Of a stretch of 64,000 nt of DNA, positions 37,009 through 45,676 are shown in pieces. The notes beneath the pieces are model-generated. The model did not search any database. It was given only the letters and a program-made list of their open reading frames with translations, and was not told where the DNA came from. How positions within the stretch are numbered: the stretch's first letter is position 1; each line of letters opens with the position of its first letter. The position numbers and the translations under genes were made by a program. Origin of the DNA: Cytophagales bacterium (GTDB lineage Bacteria; Bacteroidota; Bacteroidia; Cytophagales; 172606-1); NCBI GenBank assembly GCA_030446715.1, contig JAUJMU010000005.1, forward strand, positions 198,709-262,708, written 5' to 3'.

Positions 37009-37034
37009 CACTGCCTCCTTACTTGTCTTTCCTG

Positions 37035-37065
37035 AGCCTTACATGGTGTATGTAAGGCTTTTTGT
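37035..37065 (+). terminator. rpsT terminator
   Basis: AGCCTTACAT, loop GGTGT, ATGTAAGGCT followed by TTTTTGTTTT. Confidence 0.85.
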
Positions 37066-37188
37066 TTTACCCATCCCTGACCGCAATTTTTAATCTGGGT
37101 CCATTTCCTACATCCCTTTTTTCTGCTGCCCCTTTTGGCGCAAATTTGACAGAAAACCGGCCACCCGGCCCCATACTTTTCTCTGTCA

Positions 37189-37887
37189 ATGGAATACCGT
37201 CCCCCAAGCCTGAAAATCCTGAGCCTTGCTGAGGAAGACCGCCCCCGCGAAAAACTGCTGCTCAAAGGCAAAGCCGCTCTGTCGGACGCCGAACTGCTGG
37301 GCATTCTGCTCGGCTCCGGCACCGTCAACCTCAGCGCCGTGGACCTTGCCCGGCTGGTGCTGCAAGACGTAGGCAACGACCTCAACGAACTCGCCAGGCT
37401 ATCGGTAAAGGATCTGGAGAAGCACAAGGGAATAGGGGAAGCCAAGGCCATTACCATCGTGAGTGCGCTGGAACTGGGCCGTCGCCGCAAGGAAAGTGAA
37501 CCCGTCAAGCGGCAGCGGATCACTTCTTCGCGCGATGTGTATGAGATCATGAAGCCGCACCTGCTCGACCTGCCGCACGAGGAGTTCTGGGTGGTACTGC
37601 TGACGCGGTCCAATACGGTGATCCGCACCCTGCAGATCAGTTCGGGCGGTGTTTCCGGCACGGTGGCTGATCCCAAAATTATTTTCAAACAAGCCCTCGA
37701 TCACATCGCCAGCGCCATCATCCTGGTGCACAACCACCCGTCGGGAAACCTCTCTCCCAGTCAGGCCGATAAGGACCTGACGCGAAAGTTGAAGGAAGCC
37801 GGTACCTGGCTTGAGACTCCTGTGCTGGATCATGTTATCTTTGCCAACCGAAACTACTTCAGCTTCGCCGACGAGGGAATCCTTTGA
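37189..37887 (+). CDS. radC: RadC family JAMM-domain protein
   Basis: 232 aa. N-terminal helix-hairpin-helix region (REKLLLKGKAALSDAELLGILLGSG; LEKHKGIGEAKAITIVSALELG) followed by an MPN/JAMM domain with the zinc motif HNHPSGNLSPSQADKDLT from about residue 181 and FWVVLLTRSNTVI before it. Despite its name, a role in DNA repair is not established; many family members lie on mobile elements, but this one sits in a housekeeping context between rpsT and a DUF1684 gene. Confidence 0.93.
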   Translation: MEYRPPSLKILSLAEEDRPREKLLLKGKAALSDAELLGILLGSGTVNLSAVDLARLVLQDVGNDLNELARLSVKDLEKHKGIGEAKAITIVSALELGRRRKESEPVKRQRITSSRDVYEIMKPHLLDLPHEEFWVVLLTRSNTVIRTLQISSGGVSGTVADPKIIFKQALDHIASAIILVHNHPSGNLSPSQADKDLTRKLKEAGTWLETPVLDHVIFANRNYFSFADEGIL

Positions 37888-37945
37888 GAGAAGTCAGGAG
37901 CGGGGAGTGAGAAGCGGGAAGAAGGTCCAGAACCAACAGCAGCTT

Positions 37946-38560
37946 ATGAAGGCAAGCCGGATTTATTTCTTCGGGGTGATTGTCGTGATCATTCTGATTC
38001 TCGTCTATACGTTCACCGATACGGGGGTCAATGACTCCTACGTACGCGAAATCAGCAAGTTCAGAACCGATAAGGATGAATATTTCAGGAAGTCTGATGA
38101 TTCGCCCCTCACCAACAAGCAGCAATTTGGTCAGCTGGACTATTTTCCGCCGGATCAGCGTTACCGCATTATGGCGGCGCTCCAGCCTGTAGCCGATACT
38201 GCCAAACTCAAAATACGCACCACGGATGGTAAGGAAAGCCTGCTGAACCGGTTTGGCTACGCTACTTTCTCGCTGGAAGGCAAGGAACACCGCCTGCTGC
38301 TGCTGAAACCGGAGGAGGAGGACGACGACCGGTTGTTTCTGCCGTTCACGGATGAGTCAAACGGCTTTGATACCTACGGGGGCGGCCGCTACCTGGACCT
38401 CGGGTACGATGGGGAAGCGAAACAACTGATGATTGATTTCAACCTGGCGTACAATCCTTTCTGCGCTTACAATGACCAGTACAGCTGCCCGATTCCGCCA
38501 AAGGAAAATCACCTGAGCATTCCCATCCGGGCCGGTGAGAAAAACTACGAAAAGAAGTAA
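37946..38560 (+). CDS. DUF1684 family protein
   Basis: 204 aa from MKASRIYFFGVIVVIILILVY, an N-terminal membrane anchor. The family core follows: EISKFRTDKDEYFRKSDDSPL, FGQLDYFPPDQRYRIMAALQP, then FSLEGKEHRLLLLKP, LFLPFTDESNGFDTYGGGRYLDL and FNLAYNPFCAYNDQYSCPIPPKENHLSIPIRAGEK, the cysteine-containing C-terminal signature of DUF1684. The function is not known. It lies about 60 bases after radC on the same strand. Confidence 0.88.
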   Translation: MKASRIYFFGVIVVIILILVYTFTDTGVNDSYVREISKFRTDKDEYFRKSDDSPLTNKQQFGQLDYFPPDQRYRIMAALQPVADTAKLKIRTTDGKESLLNRFGYATFSLEGKEHRLLLLKPEEEDDDRLFLPFTDESNGFDTYGGGRYLDLGYDGEAKQLMIDFNLAYNPFCAYNDQYSCPIPPKENHLSIPIRAGEKNYEKK

Positions 38561-38580
38561 AGTAGCAATTTGCCGGACGC

Positions 38581-39009
38581 TTACCTGTTCAGGATCTCCA
38601 CCAGTTCTTCCAAGGTACGCTTCTGCAAGGGTTTAGGAATGTATTTCAGTACCGAAGGATCGTTCTCCAGTTCGGTGCGCTGCTCAGGATTCATCATCCT
38701 TCCCGAGAAGAAAATAATTTTCATCTGATCTTTTACCCGGTCCGAAAAGTCGTTGAACTTCTCTAAAAATTCCTGACCAGTCATCTCAGGCATCACAAGG
38801 TCCACAAACACAAGAGCTGGAATCTGAGTGCTATCCGTGATCTGGCCCCCGTCGATCTGGGCAAGGTACTGAAGGGCTTCCACCGCACTGTTGTAGACAA
38901 TGATATTGGCAGCAAGCCGTTCACGCTCAAGCACTTTCCGGTTGATGACATTGTCAATCCGGTTATCATCTACAATCATCACTGCTGGAACAGTGTATAA
39001 AGAAGTCAT
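38581..39009 (-). CDS. Stand-alone response regulator receiver protein
   Basis: 142 aa, receiver domain only. Acidic pocket Asp14-Asp15 (VMIVDDNRID), phospho-acceptor Asp70 in LVFVDLVMPEMTGQEF, and Lys126 in LKYIPKPLQK. The FFSGRMM region carries the Ser of the switch. No output domain, so it acts by protein contact, as in the CheY-like regulators that Bacteroidota pair with hybrid or PAS kinases. Two orphan PAS kinases occur in the window (27943 and 49293) and are possible partners, without direct evidence. Confidence 0.9.
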   Translation of the reverse strand: MTSLYTVPAVMIVDDNRIDNVINRKVLERERLAANIIVYNSAVEALQYLAQIDGGQITDSTQIPALVFVDLVMPEMTGQEFLEKFNDFSDRVKDQMKIIFFSGRMMNPEQRTELENDPSVLKYIPKPLQKRTLEELVEILNR

Positions 39010-39234
39010 ACAATGGTAAAAATAAATTGACTTTTTTATGATTTAATCAAGCTGAATCATGCAATAATACAACATTCTAGCCTTTTTTGGGAAAACAAGC
39101 CTTCACTGGAATATAATAATTTTAATTTGCTTGGCTTGCATCCCATGCGGATATTAAACTCTGTCAGTCTGTCAGTGTTTTGAAGTCGTGGCAAAAAATT
39201 TGAAAAGGTGGTTGCAAAACAAAAAGTAACTTTT

Positions 39235-41064
39235 ATGGCAGTAGCTGAAGAAAAAGGTACCATTTCCATCCACACCGAAAATATTTTCCCGATTATCAAG
39301 CGTTTCCTGTATTCTGATCACGAGATCTTTTTACGGGAACTTGTTTCCAACGCCGTTGACGCCACCCAGAAACTGAAGAAACTGGCTGCCATCGGCGAAT
39401 TCAACGGCGAACTGGGAGACCTGAAAATCAGGGTTGAACTCAACGAAGAGGCCAAAACCATCACCGTCCGCGACCACGGCCTCGGAATGACTGCCGAAGA
39501 AATCAAAAAATACATCAACCAGATTGCTTTTTCCGGTGCCCGGGAGTTTGTGGAGAAGTACAAGGACAAAGGCGAAGACCAGCAGATCATTGGTCACTTC
39601 GGACTGGGCTTCTACTCGGCTTTTATGGTGGCCAGTAAGGTAGAAATCATTACCCTGTCGCATCAGGAAGGCGCCGAAGCAGCCCGCTGGGTAAGCAGCG
39701 GCGACACGCAGTTTGAAATTACCCATGCCGAAAAGGCAGAACGCGGGACCGACATTGTCCTGCACATTGCCGAAGATTCGGCTGAGTTTCTGAATAAGGG
39801 CCGCATCTCGGGCATTCTGGAAAAGTACAGCCGGTTTATGCCCGTGGAAATTGAGTTTGACGGCAAGGTGGTCAACAACCCGGCTCCCCTCTGGACCAAG
39901 CCGCCGGCCGAACTGAAGGACGAAGATTACCTGAGCTTCTATAAAGAACTGTACCCCTACTCCGAAGACCCGCTTTTCTGGATTCACCTGAACGTCGACT
40001 ATCCCTTCAACCTGACAGGTGTCCTGTATTTCCCGAAGGTGAAAAATGACCTGACCCTGCACAAGGATAAAATCCAGCTCTATTCCCGCCAGGTATTTAT
40101 CACCGACGAGGTGAAAGATGTAGTGCCGGAGTTTCTGATGCTGCTGCACGGCGTGCTGGATTCACCCGACATTCCGCTGAACGTGTCGCGGTCTTACCTG
40201 CAGTCGGATGCCAACGTGAAAAAAATCAATGCGCACATCACCCGCAAGGTGGCCGACAAACTCGGGGAACTGTTCCGCAATGACCGCCCCGGCTTTGAGT
40301 CTAAATTTGACCACATCGGCCTGTTTGTGAAGTACGGCATGATTGCCGATGATAAATTTTACGACAAGGCGAAAGACTTCTGCCTGCTGAAAAGTGTAGA
40401 CGGCAAGCATTACACCATCAACGAGTACAAGGAGCACGTGCAGGCCAACCAGACCGATAAGGATGGCAGTGTGGTGTTCTTGTACACCTCCGATCCGGGC
40501 AAGCAGGATACGTACGTGCAATCGGCCAGAAAGCGCAGCTACGACGTGCTGATGATGAACGGTGTGCTGGATAGCCACTTTATCGGTACGCTGGAGCGGA
40601 AGCTGGAGAAAACCCAGCTGAAGCGGGTAGACGCCGATATTGTCGAAAAACTGGTAGACAAAGGCACCGCGGCCGAAAGTGTGCTGAGCGAAGATGAAAA
40701 GACGAAGCTGAAGGAGCTGTTCGAGCAGACGCTGAACGACAAAAAACTGACCATTGCCGTGGAATCCCTGCCGGTAGATGAACTACCGGTTACGATTACC
40801 CTTAATGAGTTTATGCGCCGCATGAAGGATATGTCGCAGAACGGCGGTGGTGGCGGTATGATGATGTTCGGCGACTTCCCGATGAATTACAACGTAGCCA
40901 TCAACGCCAATCACCCGCTGACGCAGAAGATTCTGAGTGCCGGTGAAGATGAGCAGAAGCGGCTGGTGCGCCACGTGTACGACTTGGGGCTGCTGTCGCA
41001 GAATATGCTGGCTGGCGCTGAACTGACTAATTTTATTCAGCGGACGGTGGAGTTGACGAAGTAA
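39235..41064 (+). CDS. htpG: Molecular chaperone HtpG (Hsp90)
   Basis: 609 aa from MAVAEEKGTISIHTENIFP. Hsp90 ATPase motifs: HEIFLRELVSNAVDATQKL, VRDHGLGMTAEEIKKYINQIAFSGAREF, GHFGLGFYSAFMVA; middle domain with PLYSRQVFITDEVKD-like segment and LNVSRSYLQSDANVKKI; C-terminal dimerisation domain ending in LSQNMLAGAELTNFIQRTVELTK. The start is preferred over a GTG 27 bases upstream because homology begins after it. A strong terminator follows. Cytosolic stress chaperone. Confidence 0.96.
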   Translation: MAVAEEKGTISIHTENIFPIIKRFLYSDHEIFLRELVSNAVDATQKLKKLAAIGEFNGELGDLKIRVELNEEAKTITVRDHGLGMTAEEIKKYINQIAFSGAREFVEKYKDKGEDQQIIGHFGLGFYSAFMVASKVEIITLSHQEGAEAARWVSSGDTQFEITHAEKAERGTDIVLHIAEDSAEFLNKGRISGILEKYSRFMPVEIEFDGKVVNNPAPLWTKPPAELKDEDYLSFYKELYPYSEDPLFWIHLNVDYPFNLTGVLYFPKVKNDLTLHKDKIQLYSRQVFITDEVKDVVPEFLMLLHGVLDSPDIPLNVSRSYLQSDANVKKINAHITRKVADKLGELFRNDRPGFESKFDHIGLFVKYGMIADDKFYDKAKDFCLLKSVDGKHYTINEYKEHVQANQTDKDGSVVFLYTSDPGKQDTYVQSARKRSYDVLMMNGVLDSHFIGTLERKLEKTQLKRVDADIVEKLVDKGTAAESVLSEDEKTKLKELFEQTLNDKKLTIAVESLPVDELPVTITLNEFMRRMKDMSQNGGGGGMMMFGDFPMNYNVAINANHPLTQKILSAGEDEQKRLVRHVYDLGLLSQNMLAGAELTNFIQRTVELTK

Positions 41065-41094
41065 TTGGAGTTTGCTCACTAACAGTATTAAAAG

Positions 41095-41122
41095 AAAAGC
41101 CGGAGTGTGTGCTCCGGCTTTT
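41095..41122 (+). terminator. htpG terminator
   Basis: AAAAGCCGGAG, loop TGTGTG, CTCCGGCTTTT; perfect 11-bp stem. Confidence 0.88.
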
Positions 41123-41195
41123 CTACTTTCATAGTCGGTTGAGTTGTTCAGTTATGGCCTGTTTGTTGAAAGGTTTTGCTTTGTCGAGCAGCAGG

Positions 41196-41245
41196 CATCT
41201 TACTTTTTGTCATTGCTACAAAAAGTAACAAAAAAATCTAGAAAA
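41196..41245. repeat. Stem-loop repeat, inverted relative to the copies at 41516-41625
   Basis: CTTTTTGT, loop CATTGCT, ACAAAAAG followed by TAACAAAAAAATC. Its reverse complement matches the core of the 55-bp units at 41516 and 41571 except for a few bases. Confidence 0.65.
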
Positions 41246-41515
41246 TTTGAACGCTTCCCCCTGCACTCCTTACCCGCCCCCGCCAAATTTTCAGCCCCAC
41301 GCGCCGCAGCACCACCATACGTGGATAATCTTAACCATGCTTAAAGAAACACTCTGGAAGAAATCTTTTCTGAAACCACACTGCACTGATTACATACTTT
41401 ACTGACTACATATTCTCATGCTCTTGTCCGTCATAACCTATCACGGAAACCGCGCAGCAGCTGATGCACACGGCGCGTGGGCCCGGCCCAATAGTGGGGG
41501 GAGCGTTGGCCAGCA

Positions 41516-41625
41516 GCGGGGAAGCATTATTGGGCCTGGATTTTTTTGGTTCTTTTTGTAGCAATGACAAGCGGGGAAGCATTATTGGGCCTGGATTTTT
41601 TTGGTTCTTTTTGTAGCAATGACAA
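41516..41625. repeat. Perfect tandem duplication, 2 x 55 bp
   Basis: The unit starting GCGGGGAAGCATTATTGGGC and ending GTAGCAATGACAA occurs twice back to back without a difference. The 619 bases from 41065 to 41683 contain this, the inverted relative at 41196 and the htpG terminator; no gene is seen there. Confidence 0.9.
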
Positions 41626-41683
41626 AAAGAACAAAGCCTGCTGATGGGCAAGGCAAGACTTATTCAATCATTGAAAGTTCCCC

Positions 41684-42727
41684 TCAATTCGCATTCTTCT
41701 TCAGAAAACCCCTCTCCTCCTTAATCACCGCCAGGTTTGACTTAATCTTCTGGTGGTTATCCGTTACGTTGGAAAAATAAAAGGATTTACTGCTGATCCC
41801 TTCCGTAAACCTGAGACTGTTGCCAAAGTATGCTTCCGCCTGATTAAGCAACTCAGTGAGTTCGTCGCGGCGACCGGCTAGTTGTTCTTTGGTTTTCAAC
41901 ATACTGCGGGTCTGGGAATACTTGTTCATGGTGCTGATGGCGAGGCGGTTGTAATGGTAAGACAGCTTTACCTTCGGCTCTTCGTTGGTGGGGTCAAAGG
42001 CGTGCATGCGGCGGAAAGCCATCAGCCGGCGGGTGGCCGAATCCTGCTTTTCGTAAGCCTGCAGCGTATCGGGGTAGCTGAACGTCTTTTTGCCCGGAGC
42101 GTTGGCTACCTTTTTGGCAGCACTCATAAAGTCATCCCTGGAAACCGGACTGTAGGAAAACTGCCACAGCGGGTCGAAGGGCAGGTGCGTATTGAGCAGT
42201 TTATCGGGGCTGGTCAGGAAAAAGGCCACGTTTTTCTCCCGCACGTACCGGCCGCCCTTGCTCATATCAATGTAGCCGGTACCCCATGTAGGGTCCGTTA
42301 CGTACCACTTCCCGTTTACCTTAACCGCGTTCCAGGCGTGTAACTGGTATTCCTTCGGATTTTCCGGTGAGAAGCGGCAGTAGCCTTCAATGACTGATAC
42401 CGGGATGCCGGATGCCTGGCAGAGTTCATAGAAGAGATTGGCATATCCCTGGCAGACCGCTTTTCCGGTTTGCATTACCCGCGGGGCCTTCTGCGACTCG
42501 GACGTAATGTTGCTGCTGCCCCCAAAAATGGAAGTATCGTACACCACGTTTGACGTAATCCAGTCAAAAATGACTTGCACCTTCAGGGAATCATTGCTCA
42601 AACTTTTGGTAAGTCTTTTGGCCAGTGCCTCAGGAGACGTTTCTCCTTTTGCCTTGTCAGCCGGAGTCTGGGCAAAGACTGTAGAAGAGAGAAGAAAAAA
42701 TAGAATTATTGAAAGTAGTCTGGTCAT
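41684..42727 (-). CDS. Exported transglutaminase-like cysteine protease-fold protein
   Basis: 347 aa from the ATG at 42727, signal peptide MTRLLSIILFFLLSSTVFAQ. Transglutaminase-core triad visible: Cys92 in GKAVCQGYANLFYELC, His130 in QLHAWNAVKVNGKWYVTDPTWG and Asp145 in the same stretch. The C-terminal half (from about 185) is helical and specific to Bacteroidota. Such periplasmic proteins probably act as proteases or peptide ligases rather than true transglutaminases. Stands alone after the repeat-rich gap. Confidence 0.87.
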   Translation of the reverse strand: MTRLLSIILFFLLSSTVFAQTPADKAKGETSPEALAKRLTKSLSNDSLKVQVIFDWITSNVVYDTSIFGGSSNITSESQKAPRVMQTGKAVCQGYANLFYELCQASGIPVSVIEGYCRFSPENPKEYQLHAWNAVKVNGKWYVTDPTWGTGYIDMSKGGRYVREKNVAFFLTSPDKLLNTHLPFDPLWQFSYSPVSRDDFMSAAKKVANAPGKKTFSYPDTLQAYEKQDSATRRLMAFRRMHAFDPTNEEPKVKLSYHYNRLAISTMNKYSQTRSMLKTKEQLAGRRDELTELLNQAEAYFGNSLRFTEGISSKSFYFSNVTDNHQKIKSNLAVIKEERGFLKKNAN

Positions 42728-42950
42728 CAATTAACACGGGTATTCTTCCGGTTAACGAAAAAGGAAACAAAAAAATGCCCTGACTGGGATCAGAGCACCG
42801 CTTTTAAAAAGATTTTTTAAATACCTGAGCCAAGTAACCGGGCATTTCTTCTAAAACATGACACTGATGCTGTCTTTAAGGAGTATCGGGCAATGAACCT
42901 GCCTCGCCGGCTGGCAGGCAAATAACCAATAATCAATAACCAACAATTAC

Positions 42951-43403
42951 TTATTCCTGCTTTCCCTGCCGTCGCATTTCGTTCTGCCGCATGGGCATGG
43001 CATCAATGGTAGAAAAGATGTCTCTGGTTTCCGTTGCCTGCTGACTGCGGTACTTTACCCCGCCATCCTTGCCGATCAGAACCAGATTGAACTCACCGCG
43101 CCTGACACCCAGTTCTTTTTCCAGATAGTTCCGGGCATCCGCATCCGCTTCCCCGTCCGTCAGGGCAACCTGCACCAGATCCCGTTCGGCGAGACCATCT
43201 TTGCGGCTCTCCAGCATTCGCAGCTGTTTTACGTACTCAGGATGGCTGGCGGCTGGTGCATACAACACCAATACGCGGTTCTTGCCTTGCCAATTTTCAA
43301 ATTTTTCCGCAAGGTGATCCTTACCGGTGTTTCCTGTCTGTGCCATCATATAGCCTCCGTTTGTAAACAGCAATCCAATAAATATTAACATGCTTCTGAT
43401 CAT
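42951..43403 (-). CDS. DUF4174 family exported protein
   Basis: 150 aa from the ATG at 43403 (MIRSMLIFIGLLFTNGGYMMAQ signal peptide). Core VLVLYAPAASHPEYVKQLRMLESRKDGLAERDLVQVALTDG and LGVRRGEFNLVLIGKDGGVKYRSQQ is a thioredoxin-like fold without the CxxC, typical of DUF4174. Function unknown. Adjacent to the GroES-like gene on the same strand, with about 90 bases between. Confidence 0.82.
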   Translation of the reverse strand: MIRSMLIFIGLLFTNGGYMMAQTGNTGKDHLAEKFENWQGKNRVLVLYAPAASHPEYVKQLRMLESRKDGLAERDLVQVALTDGEADADARNYLEKELGVRRGEFNLVLIGKDGGVKYRSQQATETRDIFSTIDAMPMRQNEMRRQGKQE

Positions 43404-43493
43404 ATACACTCCGGCTTTGCTTTGATCAGGTTACGGAAGAACATTGCCAAAAGATGTCTTTCCGGACACTTGGAGTCAGATACGCGGCAACCG

Positions 43494-43877
43494 CTAGTCA
43501 AAAAGATCTTCCGCCCGTTCCAGCATGAGGATAGACGACTGCGGCACAATCACGTATTTCTGGCCGCTGTACTCGATTTCAATGGCTCCCTTGTGCAGAA
43601 ACATGGCCAGGTCGCCTTCCCTTGCCTGTAGCGGGAGGTACTTTACCTTCTCTTCCGTTTCGCGCCAGGGCTCATCGTTTTCAACCGGCATCGGAATGGG
43701 ATAGCCCGGTCCTACTTTCATGACGTAGCCCGCCTGTACCTGCTCCCGCTCCTGCACGCCCGGCGGCAGATAGAGCCCACCGGATGTCCGGTCCATGGCG
43801 TTTTTGGGCTTAATCAGCACCCGGTCGCCGATGATGATCAGTTTCTTCAATTGATTGTCAGCCGTCACTTCGATCAT
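43494..43877 (-). CDS. GroES-like co-chaperonin, stand-alone
   Basis: 127 aa. The Cpn10 fold is recognisable: LIIIGDRVLIKPKNAMDRTSGGLYLPPGVQE at the N-terminus, AGYVMKVGPGYPIP, and AREGDLAMFLHKGAIEIEYSGQKYVIVPQSSILML at the end. It is about 30 residues longer than normal GroES, with an insertion PMPVENDEPWRETEEKVKYL in the dome-loop region and a changed mobile loop. No groEL is near. It may be a second, specialised GroES relative; the main groES would be elsewhere. Confidence 0.82.
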   Translation of the reverse strand: MIEVTADNQLKKLIIIGDRVLIKPKNAMDRTSGGLYLPPGVQEREQVQAGYVMKVGPGYPIPMPVENDEPWRETEEKVKYLPLQAREGDLAMFLHKGAIEIEYSGQKYVIVPQSSILMLERAEDLFD

Positions 43878-44043
43878 ATTTCGTTGTCAGTTGTCAGTTA
43901 TTGGTTGCTCGTTGGCAGTTGATGGCTTGTCATCAACGAAGAGCATTCAGGGAAAAGGTAATTCGTGATTCGTAATTCTACCTGCTATTCCAAAAACCGC
44001 GCAAAATGCCTTTTGGTTTTACCGGACCGACAGAATGACAGCT

Positions 44044-44592
44044 TCAGCGGTAGAGGTAGTGACTGCGACTGAACGAAGAGGCACAGCAGATTCCCACCAG
44101 CGCGCCCATCAGATGCGACTCAAATGAAATGCGCGGGTCAACGGGCAGCACGCCCCACAGGATGCTGCTGTAGAAAAACACCACGGCTACCGATACAAAA
44201 ATGGATTTGGGGTCCTTCTTGAACAGCCCGATGGTCATCAGAAAAAGGGCAATGCCGTAGAGCAGGCCGCTGGCCCCGATGTGAATGGAGGCGCGTCCGA
44301 AAATCCAGACCAGGAGGCCGGTTACGAAGTAGCAGTAAAAAAAGACGGGAACAGCTACGCCGCGGTAAAGCCAGAACATCACCGTGCCCAGCACCAGCAA
44401 AAGAATCGTATTGGAGAGCAGATGAATCACATCGCCGTGGAGGAGCGGCGCCAGCAGAATCCCGAGCAGGCCGGATACCGACCGGGGGAAAATGCCGAAT
44501 CCGGCGAAGCTGATGCCTAAGAAGATTTCTACTAACTTTACTAACCAGAGCAAGCCGGCAAAACGGAGAATAAACAGTGTATTCTGGTTCAT
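44044..44592 (-). CDS. Rhomboid-family intramembrane serine protease
   Basis: 182 aa with about six membrane helices. Catalytic pair: Ser108 in HIGASGLLYGIA and His160 in ESHLMGALVG. Asn61 in HLLSNTILLL is in the place of the oxyanion residue. This is a compact six-helix form without extra domains. Divergent from trpD with 22 bases between the start codons, so their promoters overlap. Confidence 0.88.
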   Translation of the reverse strand: MNQNTLFILRFAGLLWLVKLVEIFLGISFAGFGIFPRSVSGLLGILLAPLLHGDVIHLLSNTILLLVLGTVMFWLYRGVAVPVFFYCYFVTGLLVWIFGRASIHIGASGLLYGIALFLMTIGLFKKDPKSIFVSVAVVFFYSSILWGVLPVDPRISFESHLMGALVGICCASSFSRSHYLYR

Positions 44593-44614
44593 TTCGTTTT
44601 ATTTGTAAATATAA

Positions 44615-45610
44615 ATGAAGGAGATTCTCAACCACCTCTTCGAATACAAAACCCTCACGAAAAGCGAAGCAAAAGCCATCCTCCGCGACATCGGGCAGGG
44701 CAAGTATACGCCCGTACAGATTGCCTCTTTCCTGACCGTGTACATGATGCGCAGCATTACGGTGAACGAACTGGAAGGCTTCCGGGATGCCATGCTGGAG
44801 CTTTGCCTCGCCGTTGACTTCTCCGAATACGACCCGATGGATGTATGCGGCACGGGCGGCGACGGAAAAGATACCTTCAATATCTCCACGCTGGCTTCGT
44901 TTGTGGTAGCCGGCGCCGGGCAGCGGGTGGTAAAGCACGGCAATTACGGCGTATCATCGGCCTGCGGCTCTTCTACCGTAATGGAATACCTCGGCTATAA
45001 ATTTACCAATGACAAAGACCAGCTGCGGCGTCAGATCGACCAGTCGGGAATCTGCTTTCTGCACGCACCGCTTTTCCACCCGGCCATGAAGAATGTAGCT
45101 CCCGTGCGCAAAGAACTGGGCGTGAAAACTTTCTTCAACATGCTGGGACCAATGGTCAACCCGGCGTTCCCTAAAAAGCAGATGGTGGGCGTATTCAGCC
45201 TTGAACTGGCCCGGCTCTACGCCTACCTGTATCAGCAGACCGACAAGCAGTTTGTAATTCTGCACGCCCTGGACGGCTACGACGAAATATCCTTAACGGG
45301 TGGCGTAAAGATGATCTCCAACCATCATGAACAGGTGGTGCAGCCGGCAGACATGCACTTGCCAACCCTCACGGCTGAGTCGCTGCACGGGGGTGATACG
45401 GTGGAGGAAGCGGCGCGGATTTTCATGAACGTACTGAACAGCGAAGGTACCCTAGCCCAGCAGGCGGCGGTAATTGCCAATGCCGGTATGGCCCTCCACG
45501 CCGCGCAACCGGCACTTTCTTTACCCGATGCCGTGGGTACGGCCCGCGAAAGTCTGGAAAGCGGCAAGGCCCTGGGAGCATTCCGGCAGTTTATGGCGGC
45601 CGGGCAATAA
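44615..45610 (+). CDS. trpD: Anthranilate phosphoribosyltransferase
   Basis: 331 aa. Transfers phosphoribosyl from PRPP to anthranilate, step 2 of the tryptophan branch. Motifs: MDVCGTGGDGKDTFNIST (PRPP loop), VVKHGNYGVSSACGSSTVMEYLG, FLHAPLFHPAMKNVAPVRKELGVKTFFNMLGPMVNPA, and LDGYDEISLTGGVK. First gene of a trpD-C-F-B cluster; trpE and trpG are not upstream, since a rhomboid gene points the other way. Confidence 0.95.
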   Translation: MKEILNHLFEYKTLTKSEAKAILRDIGQGKYTPVQIASFLTVYMMRSITVNELEGFRDAMLELCLAVDFSEYDPMDVCGTGGDGKDTFNISTLASFVVAGAGQRVVKHGNYGVSSACGSSTVMEYLGYKFTNDKDQLRRQIDQSGICFLHAPLFHPAMKNVAPVRKELGVKTFFNMLGPMVNPAFPKKQMVGVFSLELARLYAYLYQQTDKQFVILHALDGYDEISLTGGVKMISNHHEQVVQPADMHLPTLTAESLHGGDTVEEAARIFMNVLNSEGTLAQQAAVIANAGMALHAAQPALSLPDAVGTARESLESGKALGAFRQFMAAGQ

Positions 45611-45676
45611 ACCCGGCCTCCTGCCTTAGGCTCCCCAGAATGAACCACTGGCAACGATCAACCAACAACTGATCCA

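Noticed and set aside
41516..41625. Possible CRISPR or tandem array
   Set aside because: Only two abutting units with no spacers and no cas genes; simple duplication.
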